From Ralstonia mannitolilytica (lineage in GTDB: Bacteria > Pseudomonadota > Gammaproteobacteria > Burkholderiales > Burkholderiaceae): DNA of 64,000 nt. Position 1 is the first letter of the stretch, and each line of letters opens with the position of its first letter. This document shows positions 56,884 to 64,000 of the stretch, piece by piece. The stretch is from assembly GCF_905397375.1 (NCBI RefSeq), contig NZ_CAJPVG010000002.1, forward strand, positions 372,001 to 436,000, read 5' to 3'. A model generated the notes under the pieces. The model did not search any database, was not told the origin of the DNA, and worked only from the letters and a program-made list of their open reading frames with translations. The position numbers and the translations under genes were made by a program.

Positions 56884-57816
56884 TGGCGGGTACGTCGTGG
56901 CTGGCACCGGGGCCGGTGCACACATTGCAGGCCGGCGCACTGACGATGGCCGTCGCGCCGGCCGCCCGGGGGCCGCATCGCTTCGCTGGCTTCGGTGGGC
57001 GCTGGCGGGCAGCGCATCGACTGGCTGGCCCCGATGTCAGCAGAGTGCCTGCGTGACGGGTTCGACGGGCTGGCCTGGCCCAAGGCGGGCTGCTATCCGC
57101 TGCTGCCGTTTTCCAACCGCATCCGGGATGCGCGCTTCCCATGGAATGGGCGGACCGTCCATCTCGCCCCGCACCCGGGCCAGCCCCATGCCATGCACGG
57201 GCTGGCGCATGCGCGCGCATGGGACGTGGAGCAGCACACCGCTTCGTCCATCGTGCTGGGCCTGCGATACGCGCCCGAGCCCGGCAACTGGCCGTGGCCC
57301 TTGACCGCTACCCAGACGTTCGTACTCAGTGAGCAAGGGCTCGACGCCGTCATGACGCTCTGTAACGACGGCGACAGCAGCATGCCGGCCGGCGGCGGCT
57401 TTCATCCGTACTTCACCCGGACCGCCGATACGCGAGTGCAGTTTGATGCGCGAACCATGTGGCCGACCGACGCCGGCGAAGTCGCCCTGCGCCGCGAGCG
57501 TGTCGCGCCCCGCGAAGATTTTCGACAGCTGCGCGCCCTGCCCGAAGCCCTCAGCGTCTACTACAGCGACTGGCAGCAGCAGGCCGTGCTGGCACGCGCA
57601 GAGGGCACGCTCACGCTGGACGCAGAAGGAGCATTGGACCATTGCATCCTGCATGCGCCGGGCGGCCAGTCCTATTTCTGTCTGGAGCCGGTTTCGCACG
57701 TGGCCGATGCGGTGAACCTGGCGGCGCAGGGGTGGGAGGGCACAGGGCTGCGCGCGTTGGAGCCCGGTCAGACGTTGAGCCTGCGCATGCGCCTGCGCAT
57801 CGACCTTGCCGACTAG
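56883..57816 (+). pseudogene. Aldose 1-epimerase family gene with apparent +1 frameshift
   Basis: A mutarotase-type gene whose start overlaps the porin stop (TGATG). The first frame reads MAGTSWLAPGPV to AVAPAA (56883-56966). Similarity then continues one base over, as GGRIASLASVGAGGQRIDWL, from 56968 to the stop. Deleting one base in the CCCGGGGG run at 56965-56972 gives a full 310-residue protein. Catalytic-type blocks remain: HPGQPHAMHGLAH and GGGFHPYF. A shorter product could start at a GTG at 56995 but would lack the first strands. Sequencing error is a real alternative. Confidence 0.7.
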
Positions 57817-57905
57817 TGGCGCGCCACCTCTGTGGTGCACCGCGTGGCATTCCGCGCCATGGCCCAGAGAAGGGAAGGGGCGGCAATGTCTTCGAGTACA
57901 AAAGC

Positions 57906-57937
57906 AAAAAGCCCAGTCGGTGAGGACTGGGCTTTTT
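57906..57937. terminator. Bidirectional terminator between epimerase and tRNA-Lys
   Basis: AAAAAGCCCAGTC pairs exactly with GACTGGGCTTTTT around a six-base loop; T tracts occur on both strands. It ends the sugar operon and the minus-strand tRNA-Lys. Confidence 0.92.
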
Positions 57938-57947
57938 ACGCGAGTTC

Positions 57948-58023
57948 TGGTGGGGCGTGAGTGACTCGAACACTCGACCTACGGATTAAGAGTCCGCTGC
58001 TCTACCAACTGAGCTAACGCCCC
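57948..58023 (-). tRNA. tRNA-Lys (anticodon CTT)
   Basis: A 76-base cloverleaf on the minus strand. Acceptor GGGGCGT pairs with ACGCCCC, the anticodon loop is CTCTTAA, the T loop GTTCGAGT, and CCA is encoded. A TATAGT at 58037-58042 (minus strand), 14 bases upstream, is a likely -10. Confidence 0.95.
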
Positions 58024-58062
58024 GCGAAGAAACGAGACTATAACAACCTTTTTCGGATCGCG

Positions 58063-58995
58063 CTAGTCCCCCGCGCGATTTTTTTTCGAATCCGGCGCGG
58101 TGGCGTGGCGGCGCAGGGTGCTGATGAACTGCGTCAGGCCATGCGTCGGGTGCTTGTCGCGGTGACGCACGATGAGCAGCGGCCGGGCGATGCGCGGCAG
58201 GCCGCTATCCACCTCGACGAGCCGTCCGTCGCGCAGCGCGTCGGCAACCACGTGGCGCGACAGGCAACTGATGCCGTAGCCCGCCGCCACCGTGCGCTGG
58301 ATCGCCTCCGAGTGGCCCAGCTCCAGGGCGACATGCAGCGGCCCCACCACCGATGCGATGCGGCTGTCGACAAGCTCACGGGTGCCGGAGCCCGGCTCGC
58401 GCATCAGCCAGCCCGCCTCGCGCAGTGCCGCATGCGAGACGGGGCCGGCTCCGCGCGCGAGCGGATGCCCTGGCGCGGCCACGATGACCATTTCGTCGTC
58501 GATCCACGTTTCGATCTCCAGCGCCTCGCCGCGGCACGTGCCCTCGATGAGCCCGATGTCGACTTCGAAGCGCTGCACGGCGTCTACCACGTCCTGCGTG
58601 TTGCCGATCAGCACGTCGAGCTGACTGCCTGGCGCGATCTGGTGCCGGAAATCGGCGAGCAGGGCAGGCAGCACGTAGTTGCCAATGGTGCTGCTGGCTG
58701 CAAGCCGGAGCCGCACATTGGGCTGCGCCGTGGCGTGCTCCAGCGCATCGGCGTGATCGAGCAGCGCCTGGGCCTGCGGCAGCAGTTGCCGGCCCAAGGC
58801 GTTCAAGTGCAGCCGCCGTGCATGCCGGTCGAACAGCGGATGCCCGAGCGCCGACTCCAGCTCGGCCAGCGCCGCGCTCACGGCTGATTGCGAGAGGCCG
58901 AGAGCTTCGCCAGCAGCGGTCGTCGTTTCGCTCTTGGCGATGGCCGCGAAGACGGCCCACTGCCGAAGGGTTACGCGCGGCGCTTTCATATCCAT
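58063..58995 (-). CDS. LysR-family regulator
   Basis: A 310-residue activator. The N-terminal winged helix has RQWAVFAAIAKSETTTAAGE, LGLSQSAVSAALAELE and HPLFDRHARRLHL. The rest is the two-lobed effector domain. It diverges from a YeiH exporter gene, the usual arrangement for YeiE-type regulators. Met 58995 or the Met two codons later may be the start. Confidence 0.9.
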   Translation of the reverse strand: MDMKAPRVTLRQWAVFAAIAKSETTTAAGEALGLSQSAVSAALAELESALGHPLFDRHARRLHLNALGRQLLPQAQALLDHADALEHATAQPNVRLRLAASSTIGNYVLPALLADFRHQIAPGSQLDVLIGNTQDVVDAVQRFEVDIGLIEGTCRGEALEIETWIDDEMVIVAAPGHPLARGAGPVSHAALREAGWLMREPGSGTRELVDSRIASVVGPLHVALELGHSEAIQRTVAAGYGISCLSRHVVADALRDGRLVEVDSGLPRIARPLLIVRHRDKHPTHGLTQFISTLRRHATAPDSKKNRAGD

Positions 58996-59020
58996 AAAAG
59001 TGGTTGTAATGACAAAAATT

Positions 59021-59035
59021 ACCTGTTTTACAGGT
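59021..59035. promoter_or_regulatory. Palindrome in the LysR-yeiH intergenic region
   Basis: ACCTGT-TTT-ACAGGT is a perfect inverted repeat midway between the divergent genes. A TAAT-N7-ATTA element sits just left of it (59007-59021). Either fits a LysR T-N11-A-type site, and the pair suggests co-operative binding. Confidence 0.5.
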
Positions 59036-59087
59036 TATCACGATGTGCATATCGTTATGCGCACAACGAATAAGCAAGGCGAGCGTG

Positions 59088-60191
59088 ATGACGACTGCAC
59101 AGAAGCAATTGGCGGCCCCCAGCGCGACAGCGGGGTTTGACGGGCGCACGTTGGCCAGCGTGGCGGTCTTGTTGAGCTGTGCCGGCGTGGCGGTGGCTCT
59201 GGGTGCAATGCCCTGGGCCGGACATCTCGGCCTGAGCGCGCTCACGCTGGCCATCCTGCTGGGCATGGCCGTGGGGCATGTGCCGGGGCACCAGCGCTGG
59301 CTCACCCCAGGTGCGATCCAGTTTGCGCGGCACACGCTGCTGCGCACCGGCGTGATTCTCTATGGTGCCCGGTTGACGCTGGCGCAGATTCACCAGCTGG
59401 GGACGTCGGGCGTCGTGATTCCGCTCGTGGTGCTGGCAGCGACCATGCTGGCCGGCACGTGGATCGGCACGCGCTGGTTTGGTCTGGCGCGTGCGCAGGC
59501 CTTGCTGGTGGCGTCCGGCAGTGCGGTCTGCGGCGCCGCCGCCGTGCTGGCAGTGGCGCCCGCCGTGAAGGCCTCCCCGCGCGAAACGGCGGTGGCGATC
59601 GCAAGCGTGGTGCTGTTCGGCACCGCCGGCATCTTTCTGTACCCGTGGCTGTATGCGCTGGCTGCGCATGCTGGCGTGGCGGTGGCGCCTGAGCACTTTG
59701 GCGTGTACATCGGTTCGACCATCCATGAAGTGGCGCAGGTGATTGCGGCCGCGCGCCCCTTGGGTGAGGACGCCACCAACGCGGCCGTCGTCAGCAAGAT
59801 GGTGCGCGTGCTGGCGCTGGCGCCGCTGCTGGTGATCCTGGCGTGCACGACGGCCGCAGACGGGCGGGCGCACGTGGCCGTCTCGCGCCAGCAGGCGGTG
59901 CGCAAGGCCGCAGGGCACGCCTGGAGGGCGATGCCGTGGTTCGCGGTGGGATTGCTGATCGTGACGCTGGCCAATTCTGCAGGCGCGATTCCGGCGGTAT
60001 GGCATGCGCCCATCGACGCGATCGATACCGCCATGCTGGCTTGTGCGATGTTCGCCATCGGCACGCAGACCCACGTGCCGATGTTGCTGAAATCAGGGGT
60101 GCGTCCGTTGCTGTGTGCAGCCGTGTTGTGGGTCGGGCTCGTCGCCGCCGGCGCGCTCATCAACATCGGCGTGCGCTGGCTGGTGGGCTGA
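59088..60191 (+). CDS. YeiH family membrane exporter
   Basis: A 367-residue inner-membrane protein with about ten helices. Family blocks are LLRTGVILYGARLTLAQI (near 88-105), SGSAVCGAAAVLAVAPAVKA and GSTIHEVAQVIAAAR. YeiH-type proteins are predicted sulfate or small-anion exporters; direct evidence is limited. The ATG at 59088 follows AAGGCGAG. It is probably activated by the divergent LysR gene. Confidence 0.88.
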   Translation: MTTAQKQLAAPSATAGFDGRTLASVAVLLSCAGVAVALGAMPWAGHLGLSALTLAILLGMAVGHVPGHQRWLTPGAIQFARHTLLRTGVILYGARLTLAQIHQLGTSGVVIPLVVLAATMLAGTWIGTRWFGLARAQALLVASGSAVCGAAAVLAVAPAVKASPRETAVAIASVVLFGTAGIFLYPWLYALAAHAGVAVAPEHFGVYIGSTIHEVAQVIAAARPLGEDATNAAVVSKMVRVLALAPLLVILACTTAADGRAHVAVSRQQAVRKAAGHAWRAMPWFAVGLLIVTLANSAGAIPAVWHAPIDAIDTAMLACAMFAIGTQTHVPMLLKSGVRPLLCAAVLWVGLVAAGALINIGVRWLVG

Positions 60192-60304
60192 TTCGACGTA
60201 CTGGATGGATGCGCGCGGGTGCAAGCGAGGCCTGCGCGCTGTTGTTGTTTGATCGCGCCGCTGGGCCGCGACCGGACCGGCACATGCACCGGTGGTGCGT
60301 CACG

Positions 60305-60683
60305 ATGAATACGAAGACGCACCGATCGCACGCGCAGCTCCTCGCGCTCCCGACGCCGGCTGTCACGGTGGGCCACAGCGAAGGGGCTGCGCTGGCGATC
60401 CTCTTCGCCGCGCTACTCTGCCTAGTGGGGCCGGGCGCCGCGGGCCGTCTATGGCTTCGAGCCGCCGCGAGTGAGCGCCGACGGTACGTTGGCTGCGCTA
60501 CTGGCCGCGCACGGCGTGCAGGTCAACCTGTATCGCAACGGCCAGGACGTCGTGCCTCTGGTGCCGCGCCTGATCCGCGCATGGCAGCACCCGGCGCCAC
60601 TGATCAAGATCGGGCACGCAGCTTGGCCGGTGCCCAACGTTGAAGACCACAAGCTGGCGCGAGTGATCCAGGCATTGGCGTAG
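60305..60683 (+). pseudogene. Remnant of a lipase-like alpha/beta hydrolase, truncated and frameshifted
   Basis: One frame encodes PAVTVGHSEGAALAILFAALL, a G-x-S-x-G nucleophile elbow, only about 25 codons after an ATG. The following part is in another frame: VYGFEPPRVSADGTLAALLA through NLYRNGQDVVPLVPRLIRAW to the stop at 60683. Together they look like the C-terminal half of a lipase, lacking the usual N-terminal 80-100 residues. The shift is in the GC run near 60430-60446. Confidence 0.5.
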
Positions 60684-60686
60684 GTG

Positions 60687-61807
60687 TTAAATGGCAGCCC
60701 TTGAATCCGGCTGCATGGCGGCAGGCGGCTGTCTACGGCGTGCTAGCCTTTCTTGTACGAAGGCGGCAACGCGCCTTCCCACGGCGATTCCCGGGCGCTC
60801 GATGGCGAAGACACAGACGAGACAGAACGCGAAGAGAATGAAAAGAGCATCATTTTCCTTTCCAAACAGAGTCCATTTGAAGCGCCCAATACGTGCCAAG
60901 ATGGACTCGAAGAGCCACGTGTGGAAGAGATAGATGGAGAACGTGAGTTCGGAAAGTCCCTGAAACAACGTCGACGGTTGCAAGAATTTCCTGCCGAGCC
61001 AAGCTACCAAGAAGATCAGGTAGGCGTAGATTGAAAACTGTGCGCCGACTAAGTTCGGGCGATGAATTTCAACGAGTGTGCAACTTTGGCTTAGAACAAG
61101 CACAGTGAACCAAAACAAGACGCCACCGGTGACTCGCCCCTTCTCTGCCAAATAAAACATTGCCCCAAGAAACAGAAAGGGGGCAAATATGTTCAGATAA
61201 CCGATGGTGAAAGAATTATCTGGAAATGCTGGCAGTTCTGCTAACGCGACTGTCGAGGCGACGATTATGCAGGGGAAAAATTTTCCTTCGCGTCTAGGTA
61301 TCCCGAAAGCAGCAAGTAGTGTCATAAAGGCGTAGAACACAATTTCGATACGTAACGACCAGTCGACCCAGCCTAGAGTCCCTGGTGTCCCGAAAAAGTC
61401 TCCCAGCAGAGTAAGCTGCATCAGCAGCTCGAGCTTGTCTCTGACGACGCCGTGATGCAGATCCAACCCATACTGCAGCAGGACAGCAAAAGCGAAGAGA
61501 GGATATATTCTGAAGATCCTCTTGATAAAAAAACAACTGACTGTTCTTTCTGCAGGACATGCGTGTTGACGTAGCCGGACACCATGAAAAACAAAACGAC
61601 ACCTGTGCCTCCTCCAAAGACTAAAGGCTCAAGAAGGCGCGCAAACATTCTGAACGTGGCGTGAGCTTGTTCGTTCTGAATTAGGTCTGTGACGCTTTTG
61701 TAGAATTCATGTCCCACCAGCACACTGACGAAGGCAATAATCCTAAGGTAGTCTAGAAATGCGAGCCTCCCTGTCTCCGGCCCTGTGTGCTCTATTTTTT
61801 TTCGCAT
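60687..61807 (-). pseudogene. Acyltransferase family 3 membrane protein, frameshifted in a T7 tract
   Basis: The N-terminal part (from 61807) reads RLAFLDYLRIIAFVSVLVGH and VVLFFMVSGYVNTHVLQ, the catalytic His and first helices of OafA/YrhL-like O-acyltransferases. The rest is in another frame: after the T run, IKRIFRIYPLFAFAVLLQYG, then LGWVDWSLRIEIVFYAF to a basic tail. Adding one T to the seven at 61527-61533 restores a 373-residue protein. Base composition of 60830-61870 is much richer in A+T than neighbours, a sign of transfer. It may acylate a surface glycan. Confidence 0.72.
61527..61533 (-). repeat. T7 homopolymer (A7 on plus strand) at the acyltransferase frameshift
   Basis: Seven identical bases exactly where the two acyltransferase frames change. 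Eight would join the frames. It is either a slippage (phase-variation) tract or an assembly error. Confidence 0.8.
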
Positions 61808-62012
61808 AGTAATTTGTGATTCGTAAGGCTGTTTAAGATTATACACTGCCACCGGTCTTTCTTTAATTTTTCGTGCTCGATAAGGCACACGCTGTCTGGG
61901 GCTTCGAGTTTCACCCCAGCCTGAGGCACTACGCCGTTGTCATTGGTTGCGATCGAGGTCTGCCGAATACGAGCTACCCGTGCGACGGGTATGAGCGCGA
62001 GCCGGGAGTGGA

Positions 62013-63038
62013 TTAAAGGCGAGCCGCAATGTCCTCGGCTGCCTCGCGGTAATACACCTCCCGCAGAATCCGCAGATCGGTATGCCCGCTGATCTTGGCC
62101 AGCGTCATTACGTCCACCTTGCGTGACAGGCGGGTGAGCGCTTCGGCGCGGGTGTCGTGAAAGTGCAGGTCTTCGATCATCAGTTGATCGCGGGCCTTGC
62201 GGAACAGGGTATCAAGCGATTTCGATGAGATCGTGAAGCAGTGCTGGCGGTCCGCCACAGGCCGCAATAGGCGCAGGGCGTGGCGTGACAGAGGGATTTC
62301 GCGCGGCCGCTTCGTTATGTACTGCATTTTGTGTCGCACGGTGGCGACTCGCCGTTTCATATCTAGCGTATCGCGCCCCAGGCTCAGTATCTCTCCCGCC
62401 CTCATAGCGGTGCGGAGGCCGATCAGGAATGCGAGCGCAACTTCCTGGCTCTTTGTTGCGGGGGCTTGCCCGGTTCTGTAGTGCAGCCGGCGGCAGATCA
62501 ACTTGACCTCACGTGGAGTAACGCGGCGCGACCTTGGTGGGCCCTCGCTCGGCATGGTAAGGCCGGTGAACGGGTTGTGGTCAATCCAGTGCCACTCGTC
62601 CCGCGCGGTCAAGAATGCATTGCGTAGCCAGTTGATGTCGCGAAGCACCGAGGAGGGGGCGTTGGGGCGGATTTTCCTGCCATCCGGCAGGTGACCCGAC
62701 AGCCTGGCGTCGCGCCATGCGGCGATGTCTGGCGTCTTCACGTTGGCCAGCGTCTTTGCTGCGAGGGCGGGGAAGTCCCGTAAGAACGCTTGAATGCGTA
62801 GTTGCTCGGCTCGAGCGCCTTGCTTCTTGGTCGACACGTCAGCAGAGTATCGGTTAAGCATCTCAGCCACGGTGCGGGTATGGGATTCCCCCTTGGTGAG
62901 CCGGTCTCGCAGTTCCTGTTCACGCGTTGACGCCCATGCCTGTGCCTCGCGTTTCGTTCGAAAGGTTTTGGAGTCTCGCTCGCCGGCCACATAGATCTGT
63001 GCCCGCCAGCCGTTTGCACTCTGGGAGAAGGAGGCCAT
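62013..63038 (-). CDS. Tyrosine recombinase (site-specific integrase)
   Basis: A 341-residue phage-type integrase. An N-terminal arm-binding part (RAQIYVAGERDSKTFRTKRE) and SAM-like core-binding domain precede the catalytic domain. The pentad is Arg in RTAMRAGEILSLG, Lys/His region, H-x-x-R in FHDTRAEALTRLS, His in KISGHTDLRILREVYY and the nucleophile Tyr in the same block. It starts 154 bases from the 3' end of tRNA-Leu and points away from it, the usual island layout. Composition is less GC-rich than core genes. Confidence 0.9.
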   Translation of the reverse strand: MASFSQSANGWRAQIYVAGERDSKTFRTKREAQAWASTREQELRDRLTKGESHTRTVAEMLNRYSADVSTKKQGARAEQLRIQAFLRDFPALAAKTLANVKTPDIAAWRDARLSGHLPDGRKIRPNAPSSVLRDINWLRNAFLTARDEWHWIDHNPFTGLTMPSEGPPRSRRVTPREVKLICRRLHYRTGQAPATKSQEVALAFLIGLRTAMRAGEILSLGRDTLDMKRRVATVRHKMQYITKRPREIPLSRHALRLLRPVADRQHCFTISSKSLDTLFRKARDQLMIEDLHFHDTRAEALTRLSRKVDVMTLAKISGHTDLRILREVYYREAAEDIAARL

Positions 63039-63051
63039 CGTGGGGAGCCGC

Positions 63052-63084
63052 TTGCGTAATTTTTGCGTAGAACATTCTACGCAA
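63052..63084. promoter_or_regulatory. TTGCGTA repeats and palindrome upstream of the integrase
   Basis: TTGCGTAGAA-CA-TTCTACGCAA (63063-63084) is a ten-base-arm palindrome, and a further TTGCGTA lies at 63052-63058. It is 14-46 bases upstream of the integrase start, right for an operator or integrase arm sites. Confidence 0.55.
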
Positions 63085-63148
63085 TGCGACGCGAGGCGGT
63101 AAACGATGGCTGTTCGGATATACAGTGCTTCGGCTGTAACCCTTTGAT

Positions 63149-63185
63149 ATTACGCTGGTTTACAGAGGGCGGTAACCGGCGTAAT
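63149..63185. repeat. ATTACGC/GCGTAAT inverted repeat between integrase and tRNA-Leu
   Basis: ATTACGCTGGTTTAC (63149-63163) pairs imperfectly with GTAACCGGCGTAAT (63172-63185). The heptamer GCGTAAT also occurs at 63054-63060. The hairpin lies eight bases from the tRNA 3' end and may be both tRNA terminator and attachment-site arm. Confidence 0.5.
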
Positions 63186-63192
63186 TTGTGGA

Positions 63193-63283
63193 TGGTGCCC
63201 GAGGCCGGGATCGAACCGGCACGCGCCGATTAGGGCGCAGCGGATTTTAAGTCCGCGGTGTCTACCAATTTCACCACTCGGGC
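63193..63283 (-). tRNA. tRNA-Leu (anticodon TAA)
   Basis: A 91-base class II tRNA with a long variable arm. Acceptor GCCCGAG pairs with CTCGGGC, the anticodon loop is CTTAAAA, the T loop GTTCGATC, and CCA is encoded. Its 3' end faces the integrase and is the presumed island insertion site. Confidence 0.95.
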
Positions 63284-63370
63284 TTGGGCGGTGATCCGCC
63301 GGTGCAAGACGATACACGACGCCGCCGCCACAAATGAAAACGCCCCGCACGAAGCGAGGCGTTTGTATTT

Positions 63371-63446
63371 TGGCTCCCCGACCTGGGCTCGAACCAGGGA
63401 CCTACGGATTAACAGTCCGGCGCTCTACCGACTGAGCTATCGGGGA
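63371..63446 (-). tRNA. tRNA-Asn (anticodon GTT)
   Basis: A 76-base cloverleaf. Acceptor TCCCCGA pairs with TCGGGGA, the anticodon loop is CTGTTAA, the T loop GTTCGAGC, and CCA is encoded. It is upstream of tRNA-Leu on the same strand and likely shares its transcript. Confidence 0.96.
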
Positions 63447-63470
63447 ATCGCTGCATCAGCGAAGAAATGA

Positions 63471-63500
63471 ATTCTAACTAGTTTCTGTTCTCGCCGTCAA
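63471..63500 (-). promoter_or_regulatory. Sigma-70 promoter of tRNA-Asn/tRNA-Leu
   Basis: On the minus strand TTGACG (63500-63495) and TAGAAT (63476-63471) with an 18-base spacer, 24 bases upstream of the mature tRNA-Asn 5' end. Confidence 0.82.
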
Positions 63501-63533
63501 CACCTTTTTTGCGGTGACGATGAAGGCGAGCGA

Positions 63534-63860
63534 TCAGCGTTCGAGGTACTGCTCCTTGTCCTTCACGTCCTTCCATTCGTCGGCGTCGGGCAGCGGGGCC
63601 TTGGTCTTGGTGATGGACGGCCAGCCGGCCTGCGCGAGCTGGGCATTGATGGCGATCCACTTCTGCTGATCGGCGGGCACATCTTCTTCGGCGTAGATGG
63701 CGTTGACCGGGCACTCGGCCACGCAGACGGCGCAGTCGATGCACTCGTCCGGATCGATGGTCAGGAAGTTCGGGCCTTCGCGGAAGCAGTCGACGGGGCA
63801 GACGTCCACGCAGTCGGTGTACTTGCAGCGGACACAGCTTTCGGTAACGACGTGAGTCAT
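63534..63860 (-). CDS. fdxA: Seven-iron ferredoxin ([3Fe-4S][4Fe-4S])
   Basis: A 108-residue FdxA-type ferredoxin. Cysteines in ESCVRCKYTDCVDVCPVDC and DECIDCAVCVAECPVNA bind the two clusters. The first motif lacks the standard spacing of a second 4Fe cluster and has the extra Cys of the 3Fe type. A conserved C-terminal extension (LPDADEWKDVKDKEQYLER, near 90-108) is typical. The 140 bases beyond its start hold only a nine-pair inverted repeat at 63938-63965. Confidence 0.93.
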   Translation of the reverse strand: MTHVVTESCVRCKYTDCVDVCPVDCFREGPNFLTIDPDECIDCAVCVAECPVNAIYAEEDVPADQQKWIAINAQLAQAGWPSITKTKAPLPDADEWKDVKDKEQYLER

Positions 63861-64000
63861 TTCGCTTGGAAGAAGAGGCTAGGAATTCGTGGGGTGCGCG
63901 GGCGTGGCTGCTGCCCAGCCGGCAAACACGCATTGTAACGCAGCCGCCGTGGCCGACGGCTGCGTCGTTGGCGCGCCGTCAGACAGTTTTGGCATGTGTT

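Noticed and set aside
63193..63283. Expected duplicate of the tRNA-Leu 3' end as attR of the island
   Set aside because: I scanned 60.2-62.0 kb by eye and saw no convincing copy, so no attachment pair is claimed.
63938..63965. Nine-pair inverted repeat near the window end
   Set aside because: No T tract on either strand and no gene seen that it would end, so it is not called a terminator.

Overview
The window is high-GC (mid-60s % by eye) betaproteobacterial chromosome, almost certainly Ralstonia or a close Burkholderiaceae relative. The grounds are the protein sequences, the gene orders rpmF-plsX-fabHDG-acpP-fabF-rpoE-rseAB-degP-lepA-lepB-rnc-era-recO-pdxJ-acpS-nagZ and earP-efp, and an EF-P with an arginine (not lysine) at its loop tip. 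The genus is inferred from recall of gene order and protein similarity; no search was run.

Regions. 1-5.5 kb: the 3' end of pncB, a LutC-like LUD protein, an NhaD-like antiporter, a 2-hydroxyacid dehydrogenase and rmuC. 5.5-9.1 kb: minus-strand molybdenum cofactor operon moaA-mobA-moeA followed by a small membrane protein. 9.2-16.2 kb: rne divergent from rluC-HAD phosphatase-Rieske protein-sppA. 16.2-24.9 kb: minus-strand maf and an RsmI-like methylase, then the strongly promoted yceD-rpmF-plsX-fabH-fabD-fabG-acpP-fabF fatty acid cluster. 24.9-37.5 kb: envelope stress (rpoE, rseA, rseB, degP), then lepA, lepB, rnc, era, recO, pdxJ, acpS and nagZ, many with stop/start overlaps. 37.5-42.2 kb: efp and its arginine rhamnosyltransferase earP, then uvrC and pgsA. 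42.2-42.7 kb: a tRNA operon, Gly-Gly-Cys.

43.1-49.3 kb is the most unusual accessory block. It holds an OmpR-type response regulator, a secreted LysM/FecR protein and a CHASE2 histidine kinase in overlapping reading frames. After them come a small open frame, a second OmpR-type regulator whose receiver has lost its phosphorylation residues, and a GlsB/YeaQ membrane protein. I read this as one envelope-sensing module with a phosphorylated and a non-phosphorylated output branch.

49.5-57.8 kb: a sugar-acid and glycoside block. A GntR/FCD repressor diverges from gudD (glucarate dehydratase), an MFS transporter, a GH31 glycosidase, a porin and a frameshifted aldose 1-epimerase; a perfect inverted repeat sits on the gudD promoter. 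57.9-60.2 kb: tRNA-Lys, then a divergent LysR regulator and YeiH-type exporter. 60.3-63.3 kb: a small island remnant beside tRNA-Leu, with a degraded lipase-like gene, an AT-richer acyltransferase-3 gene broken in a T7 tract, and a tyrosine integrase with a repeat-rich region between it and the tRNA. 63.3-64 kb: tRNA-Asn and fdxA.

Three genes appear frameshifted (epimerase, lipase remnant, acyltransferase). Two of the shifts lie in homopolymer or G/C runs, so assembly error must be excluded before calling them biological.
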